A stretch of 64,000 bases of DNA from Actinobacillus porcinus (GCF_901764995.1 NZ_CABFKI010000007.1:90259-154258), one strand, 5' to 3'. Positions 28,098 through 38,342 are shown, counted from the first letter of the stretch. Numbers and translations are program-made. Notes: generated by a model from the sequence alone, not told the origin.

Positions 28098-29870
28098 CTA
28101 GGCTTGTTTAACGGCTATTGCATCCGCATCCCAGAAATCCACCGGGGCATTTAATACCGGTTTAATAATCCCTGCGCGAATCACAAAATCACCGAAACCT
28201 TCGTTTTCTTGACGTTCCGTTGCCCAGCGCGCAACAAGACTGTCAATTTCTGCCAAGATCTCAGGCAAGGTTTTGTTTTCTTGATATAAACGTGGAATAC
28301 GATAACCTGCGCGGTCGCCGCCGATATGCAAGTTATAACGTCCTACCGCTTTGCCTACCAAGCCGATTTCTGCCAACATTGCACGTCCACAACCATTTGG
28401 GCAGCCCGTAATGCGCGTAATGATATACTCATCCGCAATACCGTGTTTAGCTAAAATTTGTTCCATTTCAGCGGTAAAGTCAGGCAAAATTCGTTCCGCT
28501 TCCGCCATCGCAAGTGGACAAGTCGGGAACGCCACGCAAGACATAGAATACTCGCGCTGTTTGCTAATCGGTTCTAACAAGCTATATTGGCGCGCAAGAT
28601 TTTCGATAATCTCTTTTTGATCTTCCGGCACACCCGCAATAATAATATTTTGGTTTGCGGTAATGCGAAAATCCCCTTGGTGAACTTTGGCAATTTCAAG
28701 CATGCCTGTCATTAATGGTTTTGCAGGATCGTTGTCCGTTAAACGACCGCTTTCCACAAACAACGTTAAGTGCCATTTATTGTCAATGCCTTTCACCCAA
28801 CCAAGGCGATCACCACGTTCGGTAAATTCATAAGGACGAATGGCTTCAAATGGGAACCCCATGCGGCGTTCTACTTCCGCTTTGAAACCTTCTAAGCCCA
28901 TGGCTTGAATAGTGTAACGCGTACGCGCATGTTTACGATCCGCGCGGTTACCAAAATCACGTTGTGTGGTCACCACCGCTTCCGCCGCTTTCAGCACTTG
29001 ATCGCGCGGAATATAACCTAATTCTAACGCCACGTGCGGATAGGTTGTGGTATTACCGTGTTCCATGGACAAACCACCGCCCACTAGCACATTAAAGCCC
29101 GCCAATTTACCTTGCTCATCGGTAATTGCCACGAAGTTCATATCATTGCCAAACACATCCACATCATTTAATGGCGGAATGGAAACCGTAGTTTTGTATT
29201 TACGCGGCAAATAGGTTTTACCCAAAATTGGCTCATCTTCTTGCCCTAAAAAGCTATCGGAACTCAAGGCTTTTTTGCCGTCAATCCACACATCCACATA
29301 GCCATTGGTACGCGGCAATAAATGCTCAGAAATTTTCTTTGCCCATTCATAAGCTTCTTGGTGCAATTCGCTTTCAATCGGGTTTGAGGTACAAAGTACA
29401 TTACGGTTCATATCAGAGGCCGTGGCAATCGAATCCAAGCCAATACTATGCAACAAACGGTGCATATCTTGTAATTTCGTTTTCGGCACGCCGTGATATT
29501 GGAAAGTTTGACGGTTGGTCAAACGAATGGAACGATAATAGCTGTTTTCACGGGCAAATTTATCAATTTCAATCCATTGATAAGGTTTGATAATCCCACC
29601 CGGCAAACGGCAACGCAACAACATAAATTTACGCGGTTCCAGTTTTTCTTCCAAGCGTTCCGCACGAATATCGCGGTCATCTTGCTCATACATACCGTGG
29701 AAACGAATTAATTGGAAATTATCGCCTTTAAAACCACCGGTTAAACCATCTTTTAAATCATCTAAAATCGTCCCACGCAAAAAATTACTTTCTGCTTTCA
29801 AACGTTCATTATCAGAAAGCGGCTGCGCTTTCCATTCTAAACCTTTTTGAATTTTGTCTGTCATACTCAC
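28098..29870 (-). CDS. cysI: Sulfite reductase [NADPH] hemoprotein beta subunit
   Basis: 590 residues. It reduces sulfite to sulfide with six electrons received from CysJ. Two ferredoxin-nitrite/sulfite reductase repeats are visible, and the siroheme/4Fe-4S ligands are in [16 protein letters not shown] near residue 449 and [16 protein letters not shown] near 490. Siroheme arginines lie in the [12 protein letters not shown] region near 97. It is the last gene of the leftward cys cluster, 310 bases after cysJ, with a structured repeat in the gap. Confidence 0.96.
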   Translation of the reverse strand: MSMTDKIQKGLEWKAQPLSDNERLKAESNFLRGTILDDLKDGLTGGFKGDNFQLIRFHGMYEQDDRDIRAERLEEKLEPRKFMLLRCRLPGGIIKPYQWIEIDKFARENSYYRSIRLTNRQTFQYHGVPKTKLQDMHRLLHSIGLDSIATASDMNRNVLCTSNPIESELHQEAYEWAKKISEHLLPRTNGYVDVWIDGKKALSSDSFLGQEDEPILGKTYLPRKYKTTVSIPPLNDVDVFGNDMNFVAITDEQGKLAGFNVLVGGGLSMEHGNTTTYPHVALELGYIPRDQVLKAAEAVVTTQRDFGNRADRKHARTRYTIQAMGLEGFKAEVERRMGFPFEAIRPYEFTERGDRLGWVKGIDNKWHLTLFVESGRLTDNDPAKPLMTGMLEIAKVHQGDFRITANQNIIIAGVPEDQKEIIENLARQYSLLEPISKQREYSMSCVAFPTCPLAMAEAERILPDFTAEMEQILAKHGIADEYIITRITGCPNGCGRAMLAEIGLVGKAVGRYNLHIGGDRAGYRIPRLYQENKTLPEILAEIDSLVARWATERQENEGFGDFVIRAGIIKPVLNAPVDFWDADAIAVKQA

Positions 29871-30180
29871 TCCGATTTTTCTTTAATAAGTGCGGTCAAT
29901 ATTTCCAGATTTTTAACCGCACTTTGATATTCAATTATGGGATCCCTTCTTTGCCGCCTAAAAATGATTTAATTTGTAGGAAAATTTATACTGTTTGAGC
30001 GCAGCGAGTTTATAAATTTTCCGTTAGACAAATTAAAGCGTTTTTAGGAAATAAGGCAAAGCAGGGTCGCCTTTCTTTGGTTACTTTATTCACTTCGCTC
30101 ACCCTTCGGGCTGTTGCCTAAAGGCAACATTCAAATGCAAGCATTTGTCTTTGGCGAAGCAAAGAAAGTAACAAATAGAA
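29871..30180. repeat. noncoding gap cysJ-cysI with structured palindromic element
   Basis: No gene. It has a USS pair (AGTGCGGT...ACCGCACTT, 29890-29927) and a multi-stem element about 30062-30176. Its stems are GTTACTTT..CTTCGC (from 30080) with GCGAAG..AAAGTAAC (30154-30172), GTTGCCT/AGGCAAC (30113-30128), and AAATGC/GCATTT (30133-30146). An element of the same architecture with different stem sequences is at 32065-32180. Confidence 0.75.
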
Positions 30181-31986
30181 CTAATAAACATCACGCTGAT
30201 AACGTTTTTCTTCACGTAAATTATCTAAATATTCTTCCGCGTCATCTGCACTTAATTTACCTTGCTGTGCAATAACCTCTAACAAGGCTTGATTGACATC
30301 TTTTGCCATTCTTGCTGCGTCACCACACACATAAATATGCGCGCCTTGTTGTAGCCATTGCCATAAATCTTCGGCATTTTCGCGGATTTTATCTTGCACA
30401 TAGATTTTTTCCGCTTGATCGCGCGACCAAGCAAAGCTGTATTTATGCAAGAACCCATCTTTAGCGAACTGCTGCCATTCCGTTTGGTATAAGAAATCAA
30501 GGGCAAAATGTTGGTTACCAAAAATCAACCAGTTTTTCCCTTCCGCTTGTTCTGCGGCACGTTGTTGCACAAAGGCGCGGAACGGCGCAATGCCTGTGCC
30601 TGATCCGATCATAATAATCGGTTTGCTGTTATCTTGCGGTAAACGGAAATTATCATTATGCTCCACAAAAACTCGCACTTGCCCATCTTCTTCCACACGA
30701 TCCGCTAAATAGCTGGATGCACCGCCTGCGCGCGCTTTGCCATTATGGGCATAACGCACCACACCAACGCTTAAATGCACTTCTTCGCCCACTTCTTCAG
30801 GGCTGGATGAAATGGAATACAAACGCGGTGTAATTGGTCGGAATAAGGCACTCAATTGCACTGCGGTTAATGGGGTTGGATAGGCGTTAAGCACATCGAC
30901 AATCGGGGTATTTGACACAAATTGCGTTAACTGTGCGCTATCCGCCACAATGGCGTTCAATGCCGCATGATTAGCTAATGCGGCATACGCTTTCACAAAA
31001 GCCGGCGTGTTTTGTGTGAGCTCTAATTCAGTCTGAAGTGCGGTGGAAATTGGCAACGTTTTGCCATTGACTTCAACGATGTCTTCCCCATTCACAGCAA
31101 CCGCTGCCAAAATTTCAGCCACCAATGCAGGATCATTTTCAAAATACACGCCCAGCACGTCGCCCGCCTGATAGTGCAAGCCTGAACCCGATAAATCAAA
31201 TTCCAAATGGCGTACATCTTTCTCTGCTTCTCGGTCTGTTAAACGTTGATTGGTGATTAAGGTAGCCGCAAAGGGATTGTCTTTATTGTATTTTGCAGAC
31301 TCTGGCAAAATAGTGGCAGTTTGCCCAGATGTGGCGGTGGCGACAGCACTTTTCGCTTTTTCTTTCACCACAGCAACCACATCTTCGATCCATTTTTCTG
31401 CGGTAGCTTTGAAATCTAAATCGGCTAATGCTACGTCTAACAAACGGCTCGCGCCCAATTCGGCAAAACGCTGATCGAAATCTTTACCGGCTTGGCAGAA
31501 ATTCGGGTATGAACTATCGCCCAATCCCAACACCGCAAATTGCAGCTGTGGTAACTTCGGCGCTTTTTTACCATTTAATAATTTCAGCAACACCACGCCT
31601 TCTTCAGGGGCTTCACCTTCGCCTTGGGTTGAAGTGACCAGCAAGACTAATTTTTCATCCGCAATATTTTTCGCTTTGTAATCTTTTAATTGGGTGCGAA
31701 CCACATCAACGCCTTCGGTTTTTAAGCGTTCCGCTAATTGATTCGCCACGGATTTTGCATTGCCGGTTTGTGAACCTGACAGCACGGTGACCTTTAATGG
31801 CTCGGCTTGTGTGGCTAAAACAGGGTTAAAATTCACCGCACTTTCCGCCAAATTTGAGGCTAATGAATTTTGAGCACCTTGAGAGCGTGCCCACGCATAG
31901 CCTGAAAGCCATGCCAGTTGGGTTGGTGTTAAACCTGAAAGCGTTTGCAAGGCTTCAGGGGTTAAGGGTAGTGTTGTGTTTGGCAT
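30181..31986 (-). CDS. cysJ: Sulfite reductase [NADPH] flavoprotein alpha subunit
   Basis: 601 residues. A flavodoxin-like FMN domain (about residues 60-205; VLSGSQTGNAKSVANQLAE, STQGEGEAPEEG) is followed by FAD- and NADPH-binding domains (RLYSISSSPEEVGEEVHL near 390, GTGIAPFRAFVQQR near 462) and the C-terminal EKRYQRDVY. It passes electrons from NADPH to CysI. I chose the second ATG (31986), which has TGGA seven bases upstream; the ATG four codons earlier lacks a ribosome site. Confidence 0.96.
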   Translation of the reverse strand: MPNTTLPLTPEALQTLSGLTPTQLAWLSGYAWARSQGAQNSLASNLAESAVNFNPVLATQAEPLKVTVLSGSQTGNAKSVANQLAERLKTEGVDVVRTQLKDYKAKNIADEKLVLLVTSTQGEGEAPEEGVVLLKLLNGKKAPKLPQLQFAVLGLGDSSYPNFCQAGKDFDQRFAELGASRLLDVALADLDFKATAEKWIEDVVAVVKEKAKSAVATATSGQTATILPESAKYNKDNPFAATLITNQRLTDREAEKDVRHLEFDLSGSGLHYQAGDVLGVYFENDPALVAEILAAVAVNGEDIVEVNGKTLPISTALQTELELTQNTPAFVKAYAALANHAALNAIVADSAQLTQFVSNTPIVDVLNAYPTPLTAVQLSALFRPITPRLYSISSSPEEVGEEVHLSVGVVRYAHNGKARAGGASSYLADRVEEDGQVRVFVEHNDNFRLPQDNSKPIIMIGSGTGIAPFRAFVQQRAAEQAEGKNWLIFGNQHFALDFLYQTEWQQFAKDGFLHKYSFAWSRDQAEKIYVQDKIRENAEDLWQWLQQGAHIYVCGDAARMAKDVNQALLEVIAQQGKLSADDAEEYLDNLREEKRYQRDVY

Positions 31987-32317
31987 ATTAATTTCCATTT
32001 TGATGTTTTTTTATTTCAAATGTCTTATTTCAAATATCTGCTCATTAATATCGTTTTTCGCCGATGGCGACCTACTTTTACTTCGCTACGCTTGCACTAC
32101 GTGCCGTTGCCTTTGGCAACGTTCAAAACCTAAAGGTTTTGTCTTTGCTTGTGCAAAGCAAAGTAGGCAAAAGAAAGCACACCCGGGATTTGCTGCTTTT
32201 CTTCGCTCTTTTGAAATTTTTTTAACGCTAAATTTGTAAACTCGCTTCGCTCAAACAGTACAAATTTAGCTAAAAATTTCAAATCGCTCAGGCAGCAAAT
32301 ACGGGAAAATGACTTCC
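31987..32317. repeat. noncoding gap cysN-cysJ with structured palindromic element
   Basis: No gene. An element at about 32065-32180 shows stems CCTACTTT (32071-32078) with AAAGTAGG (32160-32167), GTTGCC/GGCAAC (32106-32120) and AAAACC/GGTTTT (32125-32140). Its skeleton matches that in the cysJ-cysI gap, with changed but still complementary outer and third stems. A further pair (GTAAACTCGCTTCGCTC...) follows to about 32300. Confidence 0.75.
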
Positions 32318-33607
32318 TTAATTTTCCAAAATCATTCCGCCGGCTACGGTGTGGTAGGTGGCTTCGTCAATGAGAATGAATGCGCCTGTGGCTTTGTTTT
32401 GTGCGTAAGTGGTGGCGGTAATCGGTTTTTGTAAACTGATTCGCACCTGTGCAATATCATTCATTTTCACTTGTTCCGCTTCACTGTCGTTGAGTAAGGT
32501 TTTTAAATCTAAAATTTGTTCGATTTCGCTGACTTTGGCAAAAACTGTTTGCGTGCCTTGTTTGAGCAAATATTTACGTGCAGGGTTTAAGGCACGTTGA
32601 TCAAACCAGCAAATAGTCGCGGTAAGTTGTTTGCTTGAAAATGTAGCAGAATTTGCCGCTACAAAGGTATCGCCACGAGAAATATCAATATCATCTGCTA
32701 AACGTAACGTTACCTGTTCGCCCACTTTTGCCGCCGGCACCAAGCCATTTTGCGAATAAATTTCCGTTACCGTACTTTCTAATCCGTTCGGTTCAACGCG
32801 TACTTTTGCCCCCACGGAAATTTCCCCCGCTTCAATGCGTCCTTGATAACCGCGGAAATCGTCAGCTTTATCTTGATCCAAGCGCAACACTAATTGCACA
32901 GGGAAATGGAAATCAGCGGCTTGTTCAGATTGGTTATCATCTGTAGGTAAATTCTCTAAAATACTCAACAACGGTTCGCCTTGATACCATGAAGTGCGGT
33001 CACTTTTATGCACAATATTATCACCTTGCAAGGCGGAAACCGGCACAAATTGCACGTCTGCTAAACCAAGCTGCGCGGCTAATTTGCGGTAAGCGGTAGT
33101 AATGGCATTAAATTTCTGTTCATCAAAATCCAATAAATCCATTTTATTAATGGCAACAATCACGTGCGGACAACGCAAATGTTTTAAGATTGCCGAATGG
33201 CGTTTGGTTTGTGGCAATAATTCCACTTCCGCTTGGCTAAAATCCAACTGCGTAGCATCGATTAATACCACCGCCGCGTGGGCTGTTGACGCACCGGTCA
33301 CCATATTACGGGTGTATTGCTCATGCCCTGGGGTGTCTGCAATAATAAATTTGCGTTTCGCAGTAGAAAAATAGCGATACGCCACATCAATGGTAATGCC
33401 CTGTTCACGTTCCGCTTCCAAGCCATCCGTTAAAATGGAAAAATCAATGACTTCGCCATTATTTTTGGATTTGTTTAAACTCAACAGTTGGTCGCTTAAC
33501 AAGGCTTTGCTATCGTAAAGCAAACGACCGATTAAAGTGCTTTTACCGTCATCGACACTGCCTGCGGTAATAAAACGTAATGGGGCGAATTGGTTAATGT
33601 TGCTCAT
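32318..33607 (-). CDS. cysN: Sulfate adenylyltransferase subunit 1 (GTPase)
   Basis: 429 residues. Elongation-factor-like GTPase with P-loop GSVDDGKSTLIGRLLYDS near residue 15, switch DTPGHEQYTRNMVTGAS near 97 and NKMD near 155, followed by beta-barrel domains. Its GTP hydrolysis drives APS formation by CysD. There is no fused APS kinase domain. I chose the ATG at 33607 (AGGATAAT upstream); the frame is open nine codons further. Confidence 0.95.
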   Translation of the reverse strand: MSNINQFAPLRFITAGSVDDGKSTLIGRLLYDSKALLSDQLLSLNKSKNNGEVIDFSILTDGLEAEREQGITIDVAYRYFSTAKRKFIIADTPGHEQYTRNMVTGASTAHAAVVLIDATQLDFSQAEVELLPQTKRHSAILKHLRCPHVIVAINKMDLLDFDEQKFNAITTAYRKLAAQLGLADVQFVPVSALQGDNIVHKSDRTSWYQGEPLLSILENLPTDDNQSEQAADFHFPVQLVLRLDQDKADDFRGYQGRIEAGEISVGAKVRVEPNGLESTVTEIYSQNGLVPAAKVGEQVTLRLADDIDISRGDTFVAANSATFSSKQLTATICWFDQRALNPARKYLLKQGTQTVFAKVSEIEQILDLKTLLNDSEAEQVKMNDIAQVRISLQKPITATTYAQNKATGAFILIDEATYHTVAGGMILEN

Positions 33608-33622
33608 AATATTATCCTGCTC

Positions 33623-33686
33623 GTAGGGACACACTGCGTGTGTCCGTTTGCTATTTTGTTTTCGGACACACGCAGTGTGTCCCTAC
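33623..33686. repeat. inverted repeat with GTAGGGACACACTGCGTGTGTCC arms (second copy)
   Basis: Same arms as the element at 16668-16757, with only a 16-base centre. It fills the gap between cysD and cysN without interrupting the operon; it could form a strong hairpin in the mRNA. Confidence 0.85.
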
Positions 33687-33695
33687 ACGTTTATT

Positions 33696-34622
33696 TTAAA
33701 AATACCCTTGTTTTTTGCGTTGTTCCATCGCAGCTTCGCTGGCGCGGTCGTCCATTCGGGTGGCGCTGCGTTCTGAGATTTCTGCCACGGCGGTTTCTTT
33801 GATAATGTCGCTTGGGGTGGCGGCGGTGCTTGCTACCGGGCAGGTGCAACTAATGTCGCCCACGGTGCGGAAACGTACAGAGCGGATAACGCTTTCTTCA
33901 TTCGGGCGTTTTGGCGTTAATGGCGTCACAGGAACGAGCAAGCCGTTGCGCTCTACCACTTCGCGCTCGTGAGCATAATAAATTGGTGGTAATTCTAAAT
34001 TTTCTCGTTCGATATATTGCCAAATGTCCAATTCCGTCCAGTTTGAAATAGGGAAGACACGCATATTTTCGCCTTTGTGCAGTTTTGCATTGTAAAGCGA
34101 CCATAATTCAGGGCGTTGTGCTTTTGGATCCCATTGACCAAATTCGTCACGGAAAGAGAAAATACGCTCTTTGGCACGGGCTTTTTCTTCATCACGGCGC
34201 GCACCGCCCATTAAAGCATCAAACCCTTGTTCTTCAATGGTTTCAAGCAAAGTCACGGCTTGGGCTGCGTTACGCGAATCTGTTTCTTTACGCAATACCA
34301 CCGTGCCTTTAGCAATAGAATCTTCCACGTGCCCCACAATCAATTTGGCATTGAGTTTTTTCACTTGCTCATCACGGAATTGGATCACTTCAGGATAGTT
34401 ATGCCCTGTATCGATATGCACTAAAGGGAACGGTAACACCAATTCACGCCCTTCTAATTGGAAGGCTTTGCGTGCAAGGGCAAGTAACACCACGCTGTCT
34501 TTACCGCCTGAAAACAGCAATGCAGGATTGCTACATTCAGCCACTACTTCACGGATAATGTAGATGGATTCCGCTTCCAGCCAATCAAGATGACCGTTTT
34601 CGATTTGGTTTTGTGTTGTCAT
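33696..34622 (-). CDS. cysD: Sulfate adenylyltransferase subunit 2
   Basis: 308 residues. PP-loop ATP pyrophosphatase fold with SGGKDSVVLLALARKAF near residue 39. It adenylates sulfate to APS together with CysN. Other family stretches are PLVHIDTGHNYPEVIQFRDE near 66 and MGGARRDEEKARAKERIFSF near 135. It ends in MEQRKKQGYF like E. coli CysD. It lies between cysH and cysN in the operon. Confidence 0.96.
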   Translation of the reverse strand: MTTQNQIENGHLDWLEAESIYIIREVVAECSNPALLFSGGKDSVVLLALARKAFQLEGRELVLPFPLVHIDTGHNYPEVIQFRDEQVKKLNAKLIVGHVEDSIAKGTVVLRKETDSRNAAQAVTLLETIEEQGFDALMGGARRDEEKARAKERIFSFRDEFGQWDPKAQRPELWSLYNAKLHKGENMRVFPISNWTELDIWQYIERENLELPPIYYAHEREVVERNGLLVPVTPLTPKRPNEESVIRSVRFRTVGDISCTCPVASTAATPSDIIKETAVAEISERSATRMDDRASEAAMEQRKKQGYF

Positions 34623-34654
34623 ATTTGATCCTTTTTTATTTTTATAATTCTGTC

Positions 34655-34722
34655 TGTAGGGGCTAATTACATTAGCCCCATTTTCTACGATTATTTTTGG
34701 GCAAATATAATTTGCCCCTACG
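34655..34722. repeat. pair of GGGGC palindromes between cysH and cysD
   Basis: TAGGGGCTAATTACATTAGCCCC is followed by GGGCAAATATAATTTGCCC and CCTACG. Two adjacent short stems. A related palindrome GTAGGGGCTAATCATATTAGCCCC is at 47289-47313. Confidence 0.65.
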
Positions 34723-34724
34723 CT

Positions 34725-35456
34725 TTATTTATGCAAACCGCACTCTTTGCTGTCTTTGTTTTCCCACCACCAGCGGCCTGCGCGGATGTCTTCGTTTGCT
34801 TTGACGGGGCGGGTGCAAGGTTCGCAGCCGATGCTTGGGTAGCCTTGTTTGTATAGGGCGTTGTAGGGGATTTGATATTTTAAAATATATGCCCAAACGT
34901 CCATTTCAGACCAATCAAAGATCGGGTTGTATTTGTCTATGCCGCGGCTTTCGTCTTTTTCGTGGAAGGCTAATTCTGTGCGTGTAACGGACTGTTCGCG
35001 GCGTTGTCCTGTCAACCAGCTATCCGCGGTTTTTAATGCGCGGTTAAGGGGTTCGATTTTGCGGATAAAACAACATTCACGGCGTAATTCCACGCTGTCA
35101 TAAAACGCGAATTTGCCTTTTTCGCGATCATAGGTTGCCGCAGCTTCGGGGTTGGGATAGAACAACTCAAAGGCTAAATTAGGGTAAGTGGTTTTCACGG
35201 CATCTACTAAAGCCAAGGTTTCCGGATTTAACCGCCCTGTTTCTAAGGTAAACACGCCGATCTTTGCCTGCGTTTTAGCAATCACATCGGTAATCACCAT
35301 ATCTTCTACCGCAAGGCTGCTGGCAAACTTGGCATTTTTCTGCGTTGCGGCAATTTGCTGAATTCGCTCAAAAAGCGCGGTTTCTTTTGCGACTAAATTG
35401 GCAAAATCTTGTTCTGTTGGTTGGGGGATTGCCCACAGGGTTGGTTTCATCATCAT
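34725..35456 (-). CDS. cysH: CysH, probable assimilatory adenylylsulfate (APS) reductase
   Basis: 243 residues from the ATG at 35456 (GGGAAG upstream). Thioredoxin-dependent reduction of activated sulfate to sulfite; catalytic Cys in the C-terminal KECGLHK. It contains a CC pair (RRECCFIRK) and CxxC (IGCEPCTRPV), the four cysteines that bind a 4Fe-4S cluster in APS reductases and are absent from E. coli-type PAPS reductases. No cysC (APS kinase) occurs in the cluster, which agrees. Substrate is inferred from these residues. The SSLAVEDMVITD loop and the TLETGRL motif fit the family. Confidence 0.92.
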   Translation of the reverse strand: MMMKPTLWAIPQPTEQDFANLVAKETALFERIQQIAATQKNAKFASSLAVEDMVITDVIAKTQAKIGVFTLETGRLNPETLALVDAVKTTYPNLAFELFYPNPEAAATYDREKGKFAFYDSVELRRECCFIRKIEPLNRALKTADSWLTGQRREQSVTRTELAFHEKDESRGIDKYNPIFDWSEMDVWAYILKYQIPYNALYKQGYPSIGCEPCTRPVKANEDIRAGRWWWENKDSKECGLHK

Positions 35457-35483
35457 TATGCTTCCCACATTCAAAATAAAAAC

Positions 35484-36905
35484 TTATGCAACACGCAAAC
35501 TATCCAAAGTAAAGTGCGGTGGTTTTTGTGCCAATTTATCTTCGCCAAACCACGCTAATTTATGATGCAATGCCACCACTTCGCCCACCACAATTAAGGC
35601 TGGCGTTGGCGCATTTTCGGCAATTTCAGCAAGCTGTGCTAATGTGCCGATCTGCGTTTTTTGCGTGTCTTGTGTGCCTTGCGAAATAACCGCAATCGGG
35701 GTTTCTGCGGCTCTGCCATATTGTTGTAACCGATCTGCAATATCCTTGGCTTTTAATGTCCCCATATAAATCACCAAGGTTTGATTGCTACGCGCCAAGG
35801 TTTGCCATTCAATATCGCTGGCATCAGCTTTGCGATGACCTGTGACAAACACCGCACTTTGCGCATAATCGCGATGGGTTAATGGAATACCGGCATAAGC
35901 AGTGGCACCAATGGCAGCGGTAATGCCAGGGACGACAGAAAAAGGAATTTGATTTTCTGCCAACACTTCCAATTCTTCGCCCCCGCGTCCAAACACAAAA
36001 GGATCGCCGCCTTTTAAACGCACTACTCGCTTACCTTGTTGGGCGTATTGCACTAATAAACTATTGGTATCCTCTTGCGCCACTTGTTGACCTTGCGCAC
36101 GTTTGCCCACAAACACCAATTCTGCATCGCGACGCACTAAGCCTAAAATCTCTTCGGACACTAAGGCATCGTATAAAACAATGTCCGCCTGCTGAATTTC
36201 CTGTAAGCCTTTTAAGGTCAACAGCCCCGCGTCTCCAGGACCTGCGCCCACTAACGCTACAGAACCGCCTTGATAATCTGCTTTTAACTGTAATTCTAAT
36301 TCTTGTTTGGCTTGCTCAATTTGGCGATTTTTTAGTAGTTGCGCAAAACGTCCGTTAAATAAACTTTCCCAAAAACGGCGGCGTTCTGTGATGGTTTTTA
36401 ATTTGCTTTTCACTTTGTGTCGCCATTTGCCTGAAATCTCTGCCATTGCACCTAAATGTTGCGGCAATAAGGCTTCTAATTTTTCTCGTAATAAACGTGC
36501 CAACACAGGCGCCGCACCACCACTGGAAATAGCCACTTGAATCGGACTGCGATCAATAATAGACGGAAAAATAAAGCTGCAATGATCTTGATCATCTACC
36601 ACATTCACTAATTTTTGTTGGCTTTCCGCCACCACAAACACACGATGATTGAGTTGCTCATCATCGGTTGCGGCAATCACAAAAAAAACTGACCGCACTT
36701 GATCGGCATGGAATGTTTTTCCCAACCAAATGATACGTTGTTGCTGTAAAAGTGCGGTTAATTCGGCATTTAATTTTTGTGCCACAATGCGCACTTCAGC
36801 ATTGGCTTTTAACAACAAGCTCACTTTACGCGCCGCTACCGCACCGCCGCCCACCACCAACACGGGACGGTTATTTAAATCGGCGAATAAAGGAAAGTAA
36901 TTCAT
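35484..36905 (-). CDS. cysG: Siroheme synthase, trifunctional
   Basis: 473 residues. The N-terminal Rossmann domain ([16 protein letters not shown]) with dimerisation region acts as precorrin-2 dehydrogenase and sirohydrochlorin ferrochelatase. The C-terminal SUMT domain (about 215-460; [44 protein letters not shown]) is the uroporphyrinogen III methyltransferase. It makes the siroheme needed by CysI. The start overlaps the sbp stop by four bases. Confidence 0.96.
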   Translation of the reverse strand: MNYFPLFADLNNRPVLVVGGGAVAARKVSLLLKANAEVRIVAQKLNAELTALLQQQRIIWLGKTFHADQVRSVFFVIAATDDEQLNHRVFVVAESQQKLVNVVDDQDHCSFIFPSIIDRSPIQVAISSGGAAPVLARLLREKLEALLPQHLGAMAEISGKWRHKVKSKLKTITERRRFWESLFNGRFAQLLKNRQIEQAKQELELQLKADYQGGSVALVGAGPGDAGLLTLKGLQEIQQADIVLYDALVSEEILGLVRRDAELVFVGKRAQGQQVAQEDTNSLLVQYAQQGKRVVRLKGGDPFVFGRGGEELEVLAENQIPFSVVPGITAAIGATAYAGIPLTHRDYAQSAVFVTGHRKADASDIEWQTLARSNQTLVIYMGTLKAKDIADRLQQYGRAAETPIAVISQGTQDTQKTQIGTLAQLAEIAENAPTPALIVVGEVVALHHKLAWFGEDKLAQKPPHFTLDSLRVA

Positions 36906-37906
36906 TTTTTAGCTCCTTGCGCTTTAATATAAAGCTGATCAAATCCTGCGTTATCGGCAAAATGTTCCCTGTTAATTTTTGTCCAATCGCCAAAGGTTTC
37001 ATTCACATCAAAAGTCTTTACAGGCGGAAAAAGTGCGGTGAATTTTTGCAACGTTTTAGGATTGCTCGGACGAAAATAGTTTTTTGCCGCCAATTCTTGC
37101 GCTTGCTCTGACCAAAGCCCTTGCAAATAAGCTTGTGATAACGCATGGGTGCCGTTCAGTTGGGTATTGGTGGTTTCCGCCACCAGCACCGGCGTATAAG
37201 CCGTCAAACTCGGATATACCACTTCAAAACTGTCTTGCCCTAAGGCTTTCGCCGCTAATGCGGCTTCATTTTCAGGCGCGATTAACACATCGCCTAATTT
37301 ACGTTGAGTAAAAGAAATCGTTGCGCCGCGCGCACCGGCTTCCAACACCGGCACATTCGCCAACACTTTCTGCATAAAGTCATTCACTTGTGCCTGATCT
37401 TGAAATTGTTGTTGGGCATAAGCCAACACCGATAAATAAGCAAAGCGACCATTGGCAGAGGTTTTTGGGTTAGCAAAAATCACTTTCACATCATCACGCG
37501 CTAAATCCGCCCAATCTCGAATCGCTTTGGGATTGCCTTTATTGACTAAAAACACCATCACAGAACCAAATGGCGTGGCGTTATTGGGTAGAGCTTGTTG
37601 CCAGTTTTCTGCCACTAAACCTTTTTTCACCAACATATTAATATCGTTGCTTTGGGTCAGCGTCACCACATCAGCAGGTAAACCGCTGGCAACACTTAAG
37701 GCTTGTTTACTCGCGCCACCGTGGGACTGTGAAATTAATACTTCTGGATAAGCTTGACGAAATTCTGCATTGTATTCTTTGTAAAAATCACGAATGACAT
37801 CATAGGCGACATTTAATAACACCTTTTGCGACACCGTTTCAGACTTGCCCCAAAGTGCGGCGAATAAAGCGAAAACTGCCAGAAAAATAACCGCGCTTTT
37901 CTTCAT
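36902..37906 (-). CDS. sbp: Sulfate/thiosulfate ABC transporter periplasmic binding protein
   Basis: 334 residues with a signal peptide (about 1-22). [41 protein letters not shown] near residue 60 and [19 protein letters not shown] near 151 are classic sulfate-binding-protein motifs (Sbp/CysP). It captures sulfate for the CysTWA importer encoded divergently. First gene of the leftward operon sbp-cysGHDNJI. Sbp and CysP cannot be told apart with confidence here. Confidence 0.93.
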   Translation of the reverse strand: MKKSAVIFLAVFALFAALWGKSETVSQKVLLNVAYDVIRDFYKEYNAEFRQAYPEVLISQSHGGASKQALSVASGLPADVVTLTQSNDINMLVKKGLVAENWQQALPNNATPFGSVMVFLVNKGNPKAIRDWADLARDDVKVIFANPKTSANGRFAYLSVLAYAQQQFQDQAQVNDFMQKVLANVPVLEAGARGATISFTQRKLGDVLIAPENEAALAAKALGQDSFEVVYPSLTAYTPVLVAETTNTQLNGTHALSQAYLQGLWSEQAQELAAKNYFRPSNPKTLQKFTALFPPVKTFDVNETFGDWTKINREHFADNAGFDQLYIKAQGAKK

Positions 37907-38008
37907 TTCAGTCTCCTACTTTCCTTCCAAGATTGTTGTCACATTGAGCCCGTAAATTTGAATGGTGAATTTATAAATCAAAATGCTGAAATGGGAAAAT
38001 AACAAAAT

Positions 38009-38085
38009 TTTATTTGTTATAACCAAATTGAATATTTAAACGTTTACCTTGATCGGTTAAATTCACTTTGGTTATAACAAATAAA
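38009..38085. promoter_or_regulatory. 19-bp perfect inverted repeat in the sbp-cysT divergent region
   Basis: TTTATTTGTTATAACCAAA (38009-38027) and TTTGGTTATAACAAATAAA (38067-38085) are exact reverse complements 39 bases apart. Each arm contains its own smaller dyad around TTATAA. Position between two divergent sulfate operons suggests operators, perhaps for a CysB-type regulator; this is inference. Confidence 0.65.
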
Positions 38086-38180
38086 CTTTTGTTCTTTGCA
38101 TTCCCGAAAAAGTGCGGTTATTTTTCTGCCTATGTTTTAGGGTCTGTCGGTTACTAACAACGCTCATCTTTGAGAAATAA

Positions 38181-38287
38181 CCTAGCACGAGCCGTGCTAG
38201 GTTCATTAAACCCAGCCCCGCTGGGGCTGAAAGGAAGAGCCGCAGAGCGGCTCAGATTAAGTAACCCTATACGGCTCGTATAGGGTT
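38181..38287. repeat. intact four-hairpin composite intergenic element
   Basis: Four consecutive palindromes, at 38181-38201 (CCTAGCACG type), 38213-38229 (CAGCCCC type), 38237-38253 (GAGCCGC type) and 38262-38287 (TAACCCTATACG type). They are bracketed by two AGGGTCTGTC repeats at about 38140 and 38309. Reverse-oriented, interrupted copy at 9183-9459. It fills most of the 436-base gap between sbp and cysT. Confidence 0.85.
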
Positions 38288-38342
38288 ACATTGGTCTGAC
38301 AAATTCTAGGGTCTGTCAAAAAAATAAGAAGTGAAAAATCCT

